This document shows positions 42,665 to 51,631 of a DNA stretch of 64,000 nt, in pieces. The notes under the pieces were generated by a model that did no database searches, was not told where the DNA came from, and worked only from the letters and a program-made list of their open reading frames with translations. The position numbers and the translations under genes were made by a program. Each line of letters starts with the position of its first letter. Positions within the stretch are counted from its first letter, which is position 1. This stretch comes from Flexithrix dorotheae DSM 6795 (GTDB lineage Bacteria > Bacteroidota > Bacteroidia > Cytophagales > Flammeovirgaceae). The DNA lies in the NCBI RefSeq assembly GCF_000379765.1, contig NZ_KB903437.1:101794-165793 (forward strand), given 5' to 3'.

Positions 42665-44248
42665 ATGAAAATTATTAACCTGCAATACCTGAAAAATAAT
42701 GGAATATATGTAGCCATTATTTTTTCTCTAATTCTTATTGTTTCAAACTCCATATTGGTTTATGTGAACCAAAAATCCCTTCAGAATATAAATAAGGTAA
42801 AGTCTCAGGCAGTAGAAATTCATAGAGCTGTAGATAATTTGTGGAAACAGGTTCTTCAAAGCGATGTTGGGATAAGAGGATATATGTTGGTTCAGGAGGA
42901 AAAATTTATCCAACCAATGATGGATGCTAATGAAGATTATGAAAAAGCTTATCAAAAACTAAGGACAGAATTAAAAAAGCAAGGTTTTGATGTTTCTTTA
43001 ATGAAAGGCTGGGAAGATATTTTTTATCACAAAATGAATGAGGCCTTAACAATGAAGGAATTGATTGATAATAATGATAAAGAGAAGGCCCTGGAAATAT
43101 TAAAAGAAGATAATGGTTTAAAGCTATGGTTGGCATTTAGTCCTTTTTACGAAAAAATGAATGACTATGAAAAAAAGGTGAGGGTAGAGGCTGAGAGTAA
43201 TTATCAATTAATTTTAAACACAACCATATTTGTTCAAATATTATTATTAATTCTTGCCTTTCCCACCCTGATAATGGTATGTATAGTCATTAGGCGAAAT
43301 AACCTAAATAGAAAAAGACTTTATACTAATCTGGAAAATAGCACTAGGAAATATATTTTTGATCCCCAAACTGAAATAAAGAATATTAATGGGAAACAGG
43401 TTATTTTAACACTTATTGATAGCCTGAAACATGCTTCAGAATTTATAAGTGAAATAAGTAAAGGTAACTATGAAGTAGATTGGAAAGGCATAAATTCTGA
43501 AAATGAGAAAAATAATCAGGAAAATCTTGCCGGAGAACTTATCCACATGAGGGAACAAATGAAGAAAGTGAAGGATAGGGAGCAAAAAAGAAACTGGGTA
43601 AATATTGGTTTAGCAAAGTTTTCAGAATTACTTAGATTTCAGGAGGAAAGTATTGAAAAAAACCTTGATATTATTTTACCCGAATTGGTAAAGTATGTCG
43701 GTGCTAATCAGGGCGGTTTTTTTGTGCTTTCCAATCAAAAAAAGGAAGTAGATGAACTGGAACTCAAAGCATGTTATGCCTATAACAAAAAGAAATTCAT
43801 AAATAATAAGGTTCAATCAGGTGAGGGACTTGTGGGACAGGTGTTTTTGGAGAAGGAAAAAGTGGTATTAACTGATGTACCAGAAGATTATATTTCAATT
43901 ACTTCAGGATTGGGAGAGGCCACACCCGAATGTTTAATAATACTTCCTCTTTTGAGTAATGAGGAAGTGATAGGTGTTTTAGAGCTGGCATCTTTTCAGC
44001 CTTTTGAAGATTATCAAATTGAGTTTATTGAGAAACTCACAGAATCGATTGCATCTGCATTATATTCCCTGAGAATTAACGATACTACAAAACAGCTTTT
44101 GCAGGAAACTCAAACCCAATCGGAAATGCTGAGATCTCAGGAAGAAGAGCTGCGTCAAAATCAGGAAGAATTATTGGCTTCTCAGGAAGAGTTAATTCGA
44201 AAAAATGCCGAATTAGAAAAAAAACTATCCGAGTTACAAAACAATTAG
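42665..44248 (+). CDS. CHASE3/GAF sensor protein without output domain
   Basis: A 527-residue membrane sensor. TM1 lies at about 13-35, a helical periplasmic CHASE3-like domain at 38-180 (RAVDNLWKQVLQSDVGIRGYML), and TM2 at about 186-208. A HAMP-like linker follows, then a GAF domain at about 320-465 (LVKYVGANQGGFFVLSN, VQSGEGLVGQVFLEKE, LPLLSNEEVIGVLELASF). The end is a long coiled coil rich in Gln/Glu/Leu (SQEEELRQNQEELLASQEEL). In related proteins a histidine kinase or PAS domain follows; here translation stops. It could work by dimer contacts with a separate kinase. It is a single gene with no partner beside it. Confidence 0.78.
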   Translation: MKIINLQYLKNNGIYVAIIFSLILIVSNSILVYVNQKSLQNINKVKSQAVEIHRAVDNLWKQVLQSDVGIRGYMLVQEEKFIQPMMDANEDYEKAYQKLRTELKKQGFDVSLMKGWEDIFYHKMNEALTMKELIDNNDKEKALEILKEDNGLKLWLAFSPFYEKMNDYEKKVRVEAESNYQLILNTTIFVQILLLILAFPTLIMVCIVIRRNNLNRKRLYTNLENSTRKYIFDPQTEIKNINGKQVILTLIDSLKHASEFISEISKGNYEVDWKGINSENEKNNQENLAGELIHMREQMKKVKDREQKRNWVNIGLAKFSELLRFQEESIEKNLDIILPELVKYVGANQGGFFVLSNQKKEVDELELKACYAYNKKKFINNKVQSGEGLVGQVFLEKEKVVLTDVPEDYISITSGLGEATPECLIILPLLSNEEVIGVLELASFQPFEDYQIEFIEKLTESIASALYSLRINDTTKQLLQETQTQSEMLRSQEEELRQNQEELLASQEELIRKNAELEKKLSELQNN

Positions 44249-44289
44249 GTTGTTCATTTATTTAATTTGAGGTTTATTAAAATCATTAA

Positions 44290-44368
44290 AAGGCAATTGT
44301 GTATTAATGAGAACTAAAATTCTTTTTAAAGCACTTTATTTTGAATAGTTAGTTAATCCAATTGCCTT
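44290..44368. repeat. Inverted repeat upstream of mutY
   Basis: Perfect 10-nt arms AAGGCAATTG (44290-44299) and CAATTGCCTT (44359-44368) enclose 59 nt just before the mutY start at 44383. It may fold in the leader or be an operator pair; no function can be assigned. Confidence 0.35.
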
Positions 44369-44382
44369 AATCTTCAAATTAA

Positions 44383-45450
44383 ATGTCTGGATTTGCCCAA
44401 AAAATAATTGATTGGTACAACGAGAATAAAAGGGACTTACCCTGGCGAAATCTATCTGATCCATACCCAATATGGCTTTCGGAAATAATTTTGCAGCAAA
44501 CCAGGGTTGACCAGGGCCTTCCTTACTTCCACAAATTTTTTGATAAATATCCCACTGTGCATTTATTAGCTAATGCAGAGGAACAGGAGGTGCTTCGGCT
44601 GTGGCAGGGACTTGGTTATTATTCAAGGGCTAGGAACATGCACGGTGCTGCCAAATTTATTTCCAGTGAACTAAATGGTCAATTTCCGGATAATTTTAAG
44701 GATTTAAAAAAACTGAAAGGAGTTGGGGATTATACTGCTGCAGCCATTGCCTCATTTGCATTTAATGAAAATGTTGCTGTAGTGGATGGAAATGTTTACA
44801 GAGTTTTGTCCCGAAGGTTTGGTGTGGAAGAAGATATAGCCAGCCCAAAAGGCAAAAAGATTTTTCAGGATTTGGCAGATTCCTTACTACCCCAAAAAAA
44901 GTCAGATATTTATAATCAGGGAATAATGGAGTTTGGTGCGCTACATTGTAAACCCAAAAATCCCGATTGTATGTTTTGTGTTTTTTCACAGGAATGCGAA
45001 GCGAGAAAAACTGGAAAACAAACTGATTTGCCCATAAAGATCAGGAAGGTAAAAATTAAAAACAGGTTTTTTACTTATCTGGTTTTGGAATTTAAAGGGC
45101 GGTTTGCAATGAAAGAAAGATTAAAAGGAGATATTTGGCAGGGATTACATGATTTTCCATTACTTGAGTCGGAAAACTTTTATAATGAGGAAAGTCTGTT
45201 TGATCAAACTTTAATTTCTCTGAAATCTTTAAGTAGAGATGTTTTGCGTTGCGAAAGTTTTGGAAGCTATAAACATATTCTGACGCACCAGAAAATTCAG
45301 GCAAAGTTTATCCATTTAAATTTAAAAAGCGAGAATAATCTCAATAAAATTTGTGAAGAATATGGATTAAAGTTATATTCAATTGAAGAAATAGATAAAT
45401 TACCAAAACCTATTCTGATTAATAATTTTTTAAAGGAACATGTTTTTTAG
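44383..45450 (+). CDS. mutY: A/G-specific adenine glycosylase
   Basis: A 355-residue MutY that removes adenine mispaired with 8-oxoguanine. The catalytic Glu34 is in WLSEIILQQTRVDQ, the helix-hairpin-helix is KKLKGVGDYTAAAIASFAF, and the catalytic Asp lies in VVDGNVYRVLSRRFG. A C-X6-C-X2-C-X5-C iron-sulfur motif (CKPKNPDC, CMFC, CVFSQEC) follows. The C-terminal part is the NUDIX-like 8-oxoG recognition domain (RFAMKERLKGDIWQGLHDF). Complete. It is upstream of ssb and gldE, an order shared by many Bacteroidota; ssb may have its own promoter (45447-45478). Confidence 0.95.
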   Translation: MSGFAQKIIDWYNENKRDLPWRNLSDPYPIWLSEIILQQTRVDQGLPYFHKFFDKYPTVHLLANAEEQEVLRLWQGLGYYSRARNMHGAAKFISSELNGQFPDNFKDLKKLKGVGDYTAAAIASFAFNENVAVVDGNVYRVLSRRFGVEEDIASPKGKKIFQDLADSLLPQKKSDIYNQGIMEFGALHCKPKNPDCMFCVFSQECEARKTGKQTDLPIKIRKVKIKNRFFTYLVLEFKGRFAMKERLKGDIWQGLHDFPLLESENFYNEESLFDQTLISLKSLSRDVLRCESFGSYKHILTHQKIQAKFIHLNLKSENNLNKICEEYGLKLYSIEEIDKLPKPILINNFLKEHVF

Positions 45451-45478
45451 CTATTTATCATAAAGGTTAATAATTTTG
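45447..45478 (+). promoter_or_regulatory. Bacteroidota-type promoter for ssb
   Basis: TAATTTTG (45471-45478) fully matches the -7 element TAnnTTTG, 24 nt before the ssb ATG. A weak -33 (TTAG, 45447-45450) lies 20 nt upstream. Confidence 0.45.
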
Positions 45479-45502
45479 TAGTCAATAAATCATCTTAAAC
45501 CC

Positions 45503-45940
45503 ATGGCAGGCGTAAACAGAGTTATACTAGTTGGAAATTTAGGAAAGGATCCTGAAGTAAGAGATTTGGAAAGTGGGGCTAAAGTTGCTACCTTTTCCCT
45601 TGCAACCTCAGAGTCTTACAAAGACAGAAATAGTGGAGAACGAATCACTCAAACCGAATGGCACAATATTGTTGTTTGGAGAGGTTTGGCTGATGTTGCT
45701 GAAAAATATTTGAAAAAAGGAAGCCAGATTTATTTAGAAGGCAAACTAAAAACCAGATCGTGGCAGGATAAAGATGGGAATAACAGGTATACTACTGAAG
45801 TAGTTGCTGACAATTTTATTATGATGGGCCGATCTCCTGAAGGTGCTGGTCCGAGTAACGATCCCGGGCCGTCCGAACCTCCATCTGCAGAAACACAAAA
45901 CTCAGATGCTGGTACGGATATAGACGACTTACCGTTTTAA
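45503..45940 (+). CDS. ssb: Single-stranded DNA-binding protein
   Basis: A 145-residue SSB. The OB fold starts VNRVILVGNLGKDPEVRDL and includes TEWHNIVVWRGLADVAEKYLKKGSQIYLEGKL (shown only as the family's typical order) up to residue about 110. A Pro/Ser/Gly-rich linker leads to the acidic tip DIDDLPF, the site that recruits replication and repair proteins. It is immediately upstream of gldE (23 nt), as in many gliding Bacteroidota. Confidence 0.96.
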   Translation: MAGVNRVILVGNLGKDPEVRDLESGAKVATFSLATSESYKDRNSGERITQTEWHNIVVWRGLADVAEKYLKKGSQIYLEGKLKTRSWQDKDGNNRYTTEVVADNFIMMGRSPEGAGPSNDPGPSEPPSAETQNSDAGTDIDDLPF

Positions 45941-45963
45941 TATTTGAACCATAATTAATTACT

Positions 45964-47310
45964 TTGGAAGACAGTATTATTGAACCTGAACCGTATTTTT
46001 TAATTTTAACCCAGCTTAATTCGGTTCCGGCTATTGTATACCCTATTTTCTTTATAATATTAATTTTATTGCTGCTTTCTGCCCTAATTTCAGGGTCAGA
46101 GGTGGCTTTTTTTTCTTTATCTCCTCAGCAGGTCCACAAATGTGAAAGTAGCCAGAGGTCCAATGATATAAGGATAGCAAAATTACTTTCGAATCCGAAA
46201 TTACTTTTGGCCACTATTCTAATATTAAACAATCTGGTGAATGTGGCTTTAATTACCCTGGCTACCTTTGCAAGCTGGGAAATGTTTGGAAGAAATGCCG
46301 AACAGAAAACCCTGTTTTTTTTAAATGCTTTTATCACTCCGGCTATAATTTTCTTCGGAGAGATTTCCCCAAAAGTATATGCCACAGAGAAAAACCTATT
46401 ATTTGCCAGGTTTACCTCAGGAATGCTTCTGGTGGCTACCTCTTTATTTAAGCCTTTTTCCTGGCTATTAATGAGCTTGAGTAGTTTATTGGAGAAAAGG
46501 CTGGAAAGAAAAGGTTACGAAGTATCCATGACTGAGCTCAATGAAGCAGTGGAAATGACTACCACTGTAAATAAGGATAAAGAAATATTGAAAGGAATTG
46601 TCTCTTTTAGTTCAAAGACGGTGAAACAGGTCATGCAATCCAGAATTGATATCACAGCTTTTGAAATAGAAGATAATTTCCATCAATTGCTAGATGAAGT
46701 GAATAAAACCTCTTACTCCAGAATACCAATCTACCAGGATACCATAGATAAAATTGAAGGTATTCTGTATGTAAAAGAACTCTTGCCTTTTGTAGAGCAG
46801 GATGAGAATTTTAATTGGCAGAATTTAATAAAAAGAGATACTTTTTTTGTTCCTGAATCGAAAAAAATTGATGAATTGTTGAAGGATTTTCAACAAATGC
46901 GGGTACATATGGCCATTATAGTTGATGAATACGGGGGTACCTCGGGTTTAATCACAATGGAAGATATTATTGAAGAAATTGTGGGTGAAATTAATGATGA
47001 ATTCGATGATGAGGAAGATTTAGGATATAAGAAAATTGATAACAGAACTTATACCTTTGAGGGAAAAATGTCCCTCAATGATTTTTATAAAGTTTTAAAT
47101 ATTGATTCTACAGAATTTACGGAGGCTAAAGGGGAAAGTGAATCTGTTGGTGGGTTATTACTTGAGCTTTTTAGTAAATTACCTACTGCTGGGGAAAAGA
47201 TAGAGTTCAAAAATTATGTGTTTACAGCAATTTCGGTAGATAAAAAGAGAATAAAAAGGGTAAGGGTTTTTATTAAAGATGAAAACATTAATGCCATTTC
47301 CAATCAATAA
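45964..47310 (+). CDS. gldE: Gliding motility-associated protein GldE (CNNM/CorC-type)
   Basis: A 448-residue membrane protein. Three to four helices of the DUF21 (CNNM) domain lie at about 20-160, a CBS pair at about 215-335 (VMQSRIDITAFEIEDN, MAIIVDEYGGTSGLITMEDI), and a CorC_HlyC domain ends the protein. It is called GldE from the position between ssb and gldD and this domain set. In gliding Bacteroidota GldE is linked to assembly of the gliding machinery and is thought to support GldD. The start is TTG at 45964: the frame is closed upstream by TAA at 45952 and the next ATG is near residue 107. It is 23 nt after ssb. Confidence 0.9.
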   Translation: MEDSIIEPEPYFLILTQLNSVPAIVYPIFFIILILLLLSALISGSEVAFFSLSPQQVHKCESSQRSNDIRIAKLLSNPKLLLATILILNNLVNVALITLATFASWEMFGRNAEQKTLFFLNAFITPAIIFFGEISPKVYATEKNLLFARFTSGMLLVATSLFKPFSWLLMSLSSLLEKRLERKGYEVSMTELNEAVEMTTTVNKDKEILKGIVSFSSKTVKQVMQSRIDITAFEIEDNFHQLLDEVNKTSYSRIPIYQDTIDKIEGILYVKELLPFVEQDENFNWQNLIKRDTFFVPESKKIDELLKDFQQMRVHMAIIVDEYGGTSGLITMEDIIEEIVGEINDEFDDEEDLGYKKIDNRTYTFEGKMSLNDFYKVLNIDSTEFTEAKGESESVGGLLLELFSKLPTAGEKIEFKNYVFTAISVDKKRIKRVRVFIKDENINAISNQ

Positions 47311-47401
47311 ATTTTCAATTGCCCATAATAATTTTTCAAAAAGATTTAAACTTTAGACTATTTGAGGGGCATTAGAAATGAGAGCATCTTAAAATAGCTA
47401 A

Positions 47402-48028
47402 ATGATTAGTATGATTAGAATTATTATTTTTTTACTATTTACTACTTTAGTCTTAAACAGCTGTGGAGATCCTGTTTATTTGCCTAAACCGAGAGGTTTT
47501 CACAGGATTGAACTTCCTACCCATGAATATGAGACCTTGTCTTTAGGATATCCCTATAGCTTTGAATATTCTAAGCATGCACAGGTAATTCCGGATAGTT
47601 CTTTTATGACTGAGCCTTACTGGATTGAAGTGTTTTACCCAAAGTATGAAGCTAAACTCACCATTTCCTATAAAGCTGTGAATAATAATATTGATTCTTT
47701 GATAGAACTTTCAAATGATTCTCACAGACTAACGACCAAGCATCACGTGAAAGCCACAGCAATTGACGATTACGTAACCAAAACTCCAAATGGAATTACC
47801 GCTGTGGTTTTTGAACTTGAGGGGGATGTTCCCAGCCAGTTTCAATTTTATGCTACAGATTCCACCGAAAACTTTTTCAGGGCTGCATTATATTTCCCTA
47901 CAGCCACTAAAAATGACTCCCTAAAACCAATTATTGAATATGTTAAAATTGATATGGTGCATATGCTGAACACTTTAAAGTGGCAGGATGTTAATGCAAT
48001 AAAAATAGATAGGGAAAAAAATAAATAA
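47402..48028 (+). CDS. gldD: Gliding motility lipoprotein GldD
   Basis: A 208-residue lipoprotein with signal ending in VLNSC (Cys21, followed by GD). The mature part starts PVYLPKPRGFHRIELP, which is diagnostic of GldD, and continues YPYSFEYSKHAQV and WIEVFYPKYEAKLTISYKAV. GldD is needed for gliding in Flavobacterium; its molecular job is not known. It lies 91 nt behind gldE and is followed by a 39-residue membrane ORF after 7 nt. Other gld genes are not in the window. Confidence 0.93.
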   Translation: MISMIRIIIFLLFTTLVLNSCGDPVYLPKPRGFHRIELPTHEYETLSLGYPYSFEYSKHAQVIPDSSFMTEPYWIEVFYPKYEAKLTISYKAVNNNIDSLIELSNDSHRLTTKHHVKATAIDDYVTKTPNGITAVVFELEGDVPSQFQFYATDSTENFFRAALYFPTATKNDSLKPIIEYVKIDMVHMLNTLKWQDVNAIKIDREKNK

Positions 48029-48035
48029 TAATAAA

Positions 48036-48155
48036 ATGAACAGTAAAGTAGCTTTTATAATATTTATAGTAATTGCAAGCACACTTTTTCCAATGGCAGG
48101 TTATTTCCTAGACTGGAGACACAACAGAAAAAGGTTTAAAAAACAAAAACCATAA
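48036..48155 (+). CDS. Tiny membrane protein downstream of gldD
   Basis: A 39-residue frame with one hydrophobic helix (residues 5-25, FIIFIVIASTLFPMAGYFL) and a very basic tail (RHNRKRFKKQKP). It starts 7 nt after the gldD stop, which suggests cotranscription. The sharp helix-plus-basic-tail design supports a real gene, but the length is at the limit of what can be trusted. Confidence 0.5.
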   Translation: MNSKVAFIIFIVIASTLFPMAGYFLDWRHNRKRFKKQKP

Positions 48156-48163
48156 AAGATTCC

Positions 48164-48199
48164 GATACCTTTGGTTTATAAAAATAAATCAAAGGTATC
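48164..48199. terminator. 16-bp hairpin spanning the end of the phosphosulfolactate synthase gene
   Basis: Arms GATACCTTTGGTTTAT (48164-48179) and ATAAATCAAAGGTATC (48184-48199) pair in 16 positions (one G-T) around a 4-nt AAAA loop. The stop codon and last codons of the minus-strand gene (48176) lie inside. No long T-run follows on either strand, so its role as a bidirectional terminator is likely but not certain. Confidence 0.55.
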
Positions 48200-48931
48200 T
48201 CCTCTTAGGCCTAATCTTATTGTTTCCAATGGAATAACCTCATTTGGGGCAATATTTCCCAAATTTACGTTTGCGCCAAGTAATTTTACAAACCAAACCT
48301 GTTGTTCTTTAATTGGAGCTTCCCAAATGATTTTTTCAGAAGGAATTTTGGTTAAAATTTCTTCAACAAGTCCGGATCTCACCTCTCCAGTACCACGAAA
48401 AAGGCCAACATTTCCTCCTTCTCTGGCTTCCCCAATTACCTTCCAGGCTCCAGCTTCAAGCTCATGCTGCATGAGATTTATCCATTTATAAGGGGGAATT
48501 ATTTTATCAGCATCCTTCGAACCAACCTCAGACAATACAGTAACCTGATCAGATAATTTCTGTATATACTCACATTTTTTCTCATGTGGCAATTCAATTG
48601 ATCCATCAGAAACTTCCGCATGAGACAATCCAAATTTGTCCAATACTTTTCGGTATTCATCAAATTGATTTCTTACTATAAAAGCTTCAAATAAAGTTCC
48701 GCCCAAATAAACAGGGATATTATTTTCTTTATAAATGGCTAGTTTTTCCTTTAATTTTGGATAAACGAAAGAAGTAGCCCATCCCAATTTAACAATATCA
48801 ATACAGTGACCGGAAGATTCCAATAAATCTTCAACTTCCCTTAAGGATAATCCTTTATCCATCACCATGGTGAATCCTTCGTTCCTGGGTTTGTTTGTTC
48901 GTTCAGGGATATTTGTTAAAAAATAATTCAT
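48176..48931 (-). CDS. Phosphosulfolactate synthase (ComA family)
   Basis: A 251-residue TIM-barrel protein of the (2R)-phospho-3-sulfolactate synthase family, which adds sulfite to phosphoenolpyruvate. Matching segments are GFTMVMDKGLSLREVEDLL, DIVKLGWATSFVYPKLKEKL, YLGGTLFEAF, EVSDGSIELP, WKVIGEAREGGNVGLF and EAPIKEQQVWFVKLLG. In archaea it is the first step of coenzyme M synthesis. Here a likely use is sulfolactate or cysteate for sulfonolipids, which are characteristic of gliding Cytophagales; this is inference. It is transcribed leftward, convergent with gldD, and 104 nt behind the TPR gene. Confidence 0.87.
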   Translation of the reverse strand: MNYFLTNIPERTNKPRNEGFTMVMDKGLSLREVEDLLESSGHCIDIVKLGWATSFVYPKLKEKLAIYKENNIPVYLGGTLFEAFIVRNQFDEYRKVLDKFGLSHAEVSDGSIELPHEKKCEYIQKLSDQVTVLSEVGSKDADKIIPPYKWINLMQHELEAGAWKVIGEAREGGNVGLFRGTGEVRSGLVEEILTKIPSEKIIWEAPIKEQQVWFVKLLGANVNLGNIAPNEVIPLETIRLGLRGDTFDLFL

Positions 48932-49035
48932 TGCTATTTATAGTTATAAAAAATCATTAAAAAATACAATTAAATAGATTTCAATGTTTTAGTCAGTAAA
49001 ATTCAGATTTAAATTTTTAAAATTATCGCTTGATA

Positions 49036-50433
49036 TTATTTCTTAAAGTTGTTGATAATCTTCAATAAGGTTTTTTGAATTTGAAGATCAGGGAAAAAAT
49101 CGAAAAGGAGGGTGTGTTTGTCAAAATCTAATATTAATCCACTTTCTAATAGATTATTGGCTATAGTATATTTACCAGCTACGAAATTATAACCACAGGC
49201 TCTGTATATTAGATCTACATTATCGGGAAGTTCACTAAGTCCTTCATTAATGATATTAATAGCCCCTTCAATGTTATTTTTTACGAAATGAGCAAGGGAC
49301 CATTTAAGCCAAACTTCAGGGTTGGTGGGGTTTAATTCTCCTGCTCTTTCAAAGGCTTCCAGGGCGGAAAGCTCGTTACCCAGTTTAAATTCCATATCTG
49401 CCAATACCAGCCAATATTCATCATTATAAGGGTTAAGCTTTACTGATTTTTGCAAAAAATGAACTGCTTCAAACCACTTTTCCTTCAAGCCAAGGCAATT
49501 GCCAATCCCAAACCAGGCATCATCACATTCTTCATCCTCATCCAAAGCTTTTTTATAAAACTTTTGGGCCTCATCGTAATCCTTAAGGTTTTCTTTACAG
49601 ATTCCCAAACTACAATAAACTTCTGCTGAAGGCCCTTCAAATTCTAAAGCTTTAGCAAAAGCTTTATAGGCATTTTCATAATCTTCAAGGTTTATGTAAT
49701 CATTTCCCAGGTGGAAATAAGCTTCAACAAACTGAGGGTCAATTAAGGCGGCATAGTCAAATGCCCATACAGCTTTTTTATAATCAGTCAGCTTCTCATA
49801 TAAAATTCCCAGGTTGTACCAGGAAATAGCAGAATAGGGATTTTTATCAATAAATCTATTGAAGAACTTAATGCCTTTTTCCAGCTCACCAATAGTTTCA
49901 AGACAAAAAATTAGCTCATACACTGCATCCTCATTCCCCATGTCTAATTCAATTGCCTGCTCATAGTATTGGGTAGCTTCCTCAAATTTTTCTATAGATT
50001 GAAGGGCAAATCCTATGTTGTGATAAACATGAGACTTATCATCAATAATTGGTAATACCTGCTCAAAGCATTCGATTGCCAATTGATGCTCTCCTGCCAT
50101 AGAATAAAGTTGACCCCTCAGCTGAATGATTTCCGGATCTGTAGGCTGAATATTTTCTGCACACTCCAAGGCTTTGAATGCTTCTTCATAATTTCCCGAA
50201 TAGGAAAGTATATTAGCCTTGCTAATGAACAATTCCGTAGAATAGGGATATTGCAGAATTGCGATATCACAAACTTTTATTGCTTTTGAATAATGATTTG
50301 AGCTGAAATAATGTTCAATTAATTGCTCATAAACACTAAGATCAAAAAAATAGGTTTCATTTGTCTGAAGCATTTTCTCAAACCTTCTCAACGCAACCTT
50401 TAAATCATTATCCTTATTAGTATTTTCTGCCAT
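49036..50433 (-). CDS. Cytoplasmic tetratricopeptide-repeat protein
   Basis: A 465-residue protein of about twelve TPR units with no signal peptide. Repeats such as FEEATQYYEQAIELDMGNEDA, YKKAVWAFDYAALIDPQFVEA and LSALEAFERAGELNPTNPEV run through the length. TPR solenoids bind partner proteins; no target can be named. It lies between phosphosulfolactate synthase and an SDR epimerase on the same strand, with 90-100 nt gaps on each side, and may be cotranscribed. Confidence 0.88.
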   Translation of the reverse strand: MAENTNKDNDLKVALRRFEKMLQTNETYFFDLSVYEQLIEHYFSSNHYSKAIKVCDIAILQYPYSTELFISKANILSYSGNYEEAFKALECAENIQPTDPEIIQLRGQLYSMAGEHQLAIECFEQVLPIIDDKSHVYHNIGFALQSIEKFEEATQYYEQAIELDMGNEDAVYELIFCLETIGELEKGIKFFNRFIDKNPYSAISWYNLGILYEKLTDYKKAVWAFDYAALIDPQFVEAYFHLGNDYINLEDYENAYKAFAKALEFEGPSAEVYCSLGICKENLKDYDEAQKFYKKALDEDEECDDAWFGIGNCLGLKEKWFEAVHFLQKSVKLNPYNDEYWLVLADMEFKLGNELSALEAFERAGELNPTNPEVWLKWSLAHFVKNNIEGAINIINEGLSELPDNVDLIYRACGYNFVAGKYTIANNLLESGLILDFDKHTLLFDFFPDLQIQKTLLKIINNFKK

Positions 50434-50522
50434 TAAAGTCCAAACATATTAGTTTGACATTGGTAAACCCTTCAATTCCTTCCTTATACCTAAACTACAA
50501 AACTAAATTTTAATTAGGAATA

Positions 50523-51515
50523 TTAAAATTCTTTTTTCAAACGGAAATTTACATAGTGTTTACAAACCCACTCCAGGGTTTCGTTAATGTCCTTAAAATT
50601 AATGCCTAAGGTATTAGAAATTTTCCGATTACTATATTTCACACGGTCAGAAGAGCTTATGATCATTTCTTTCGTGATTTTTTGTTTTCTTCTAAAAATA
50701 GATGAAAAAAACCAGTCAATATAAGAAATGAAGATTCCGAACCATGGTTTTAATACTTTTTGAGGAGGTGTTTTATCCAGTAAAACTGATATCTTTTCAA
50801 ATAAGTCTTTATAAAGCGTTGAGCCTGAATTTAAAATAAACCTTTCGTTTTTGATGTCAGAAATTAATAATTTAAATGAAATTTCGGCTACATCTCTTAC
50901 ATCCACATAATTGGCGAGGCCAACCGGAAAATAATTTGGCGCATTCCACAAATAATCAATTAATTTAAGACTGCTTTTTTTCCAGTTTCCTACTCCAAAA
51001 ATAATAGAAGGATTAACGATTACTGCATCCAGTCCTTCCTCAATAGCCCTCCATACTTCCTGTTCGGCCAAATATTTTGTAAGTGAGTAAGTAGTCACTA
51101 CTTTGTCATTTTCCCATTTATTCCCTTCTTCAATTATTTCTTCACGACTATTTTTTCCAATAGCAGCCACGGAACTGATAAATAATAACTTTTTAACCGG
51201 ATACCGCAAACAACTGTTGACCACATTGGCTGTTCCCTCCACATTAATTTTGAAAAGTTTTTTAGCATCATTAGGATTAAAAGACACCATTCCTGCGGCA
51301 TGAATTACATAATCAGTATTTACAATACCTTCCTCAAGGGAAACAATGTCGAGTAAATCACCGGGTATCCATTCAATTTGGGAAGCAATATCCTTTACCA
51401 TGCTCATGTCACTTTCTTCTCTTTTCAATGCCTTTACCTTGCCTCCATTTTTTAAAATTTCCCTGGCAATGTAACTTCCAACCAACCCATTACATCCAAT
51501 AATGAAATAAACCAT
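50523..51515 (-). CDS. NAD-dependent epimerase/dehydratase family protein (extended SDR)
   Basis: A 330-residue extended SDR. The Rossmann motif is Gly7-x-x-Gly10-x-x-Gly13 (IIGCNGLVGSY), followed by AAGMVSF and FISSVAAIGK; the catalytic Tyr and Lys are in YSLTKYLAE, and NPSIIFGVGNW follows. The C-terminus has an amphipathic stretch (KPWFGIFISYIDWFFSSIFRRK) that may touch the membrane. Such enzymes act on nucleotide sugars, flavonoid-like alcohols or sterols; the substrate is not clear. It follows the polysaccharide export genes on the same strand (116 nt gap), which hints at a sugar. Confidence 0.85.
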   Translation of the reverse strand: MVYFIIGCNGLVGSYIAREILKNGGKVKALKREESDMSMVKDIASQIEWIPGDLLDIVSLEEGIVNTDYVIHAAGMVSFNPNDAKKLFKINVEGTANVVNSCLRYPVKKLLFISSVAAIGKNSREEIIEEGNKWENDKVVTTYSLTKYLAEQEVWRAIEEGLDAVIVNPSIIFGVGNWKKSSLKLIDYLWNAPNYFPVGLANYVDVRDVAEISFKLLISDIKNERFILNSGSTLYKDLFEKISVLLDKTPPQKVLKPWFGIFISYIDWFFSSIFRRKQKITKEMIISSSDRVKYSNRKISNTLGINFKDINETLEWVCKHYVNFRLKKEF

Positions 51516-51631
51516 ACTTTTCTTAATATTCTATGTCCCCAATCATTTTGGGACAGGATTATCTAAAGGTAAAGACTCCTCTAGATCTCATTCAACAATA
51601 TGATATGAACTTCCTTGCAAAATAAAGGTTT

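Noticed and set aside
48171..48491. 106-codon plus-strand frame
   Set aside because: Antisense to phosphosulfolactate synthase, which is a clear family match.
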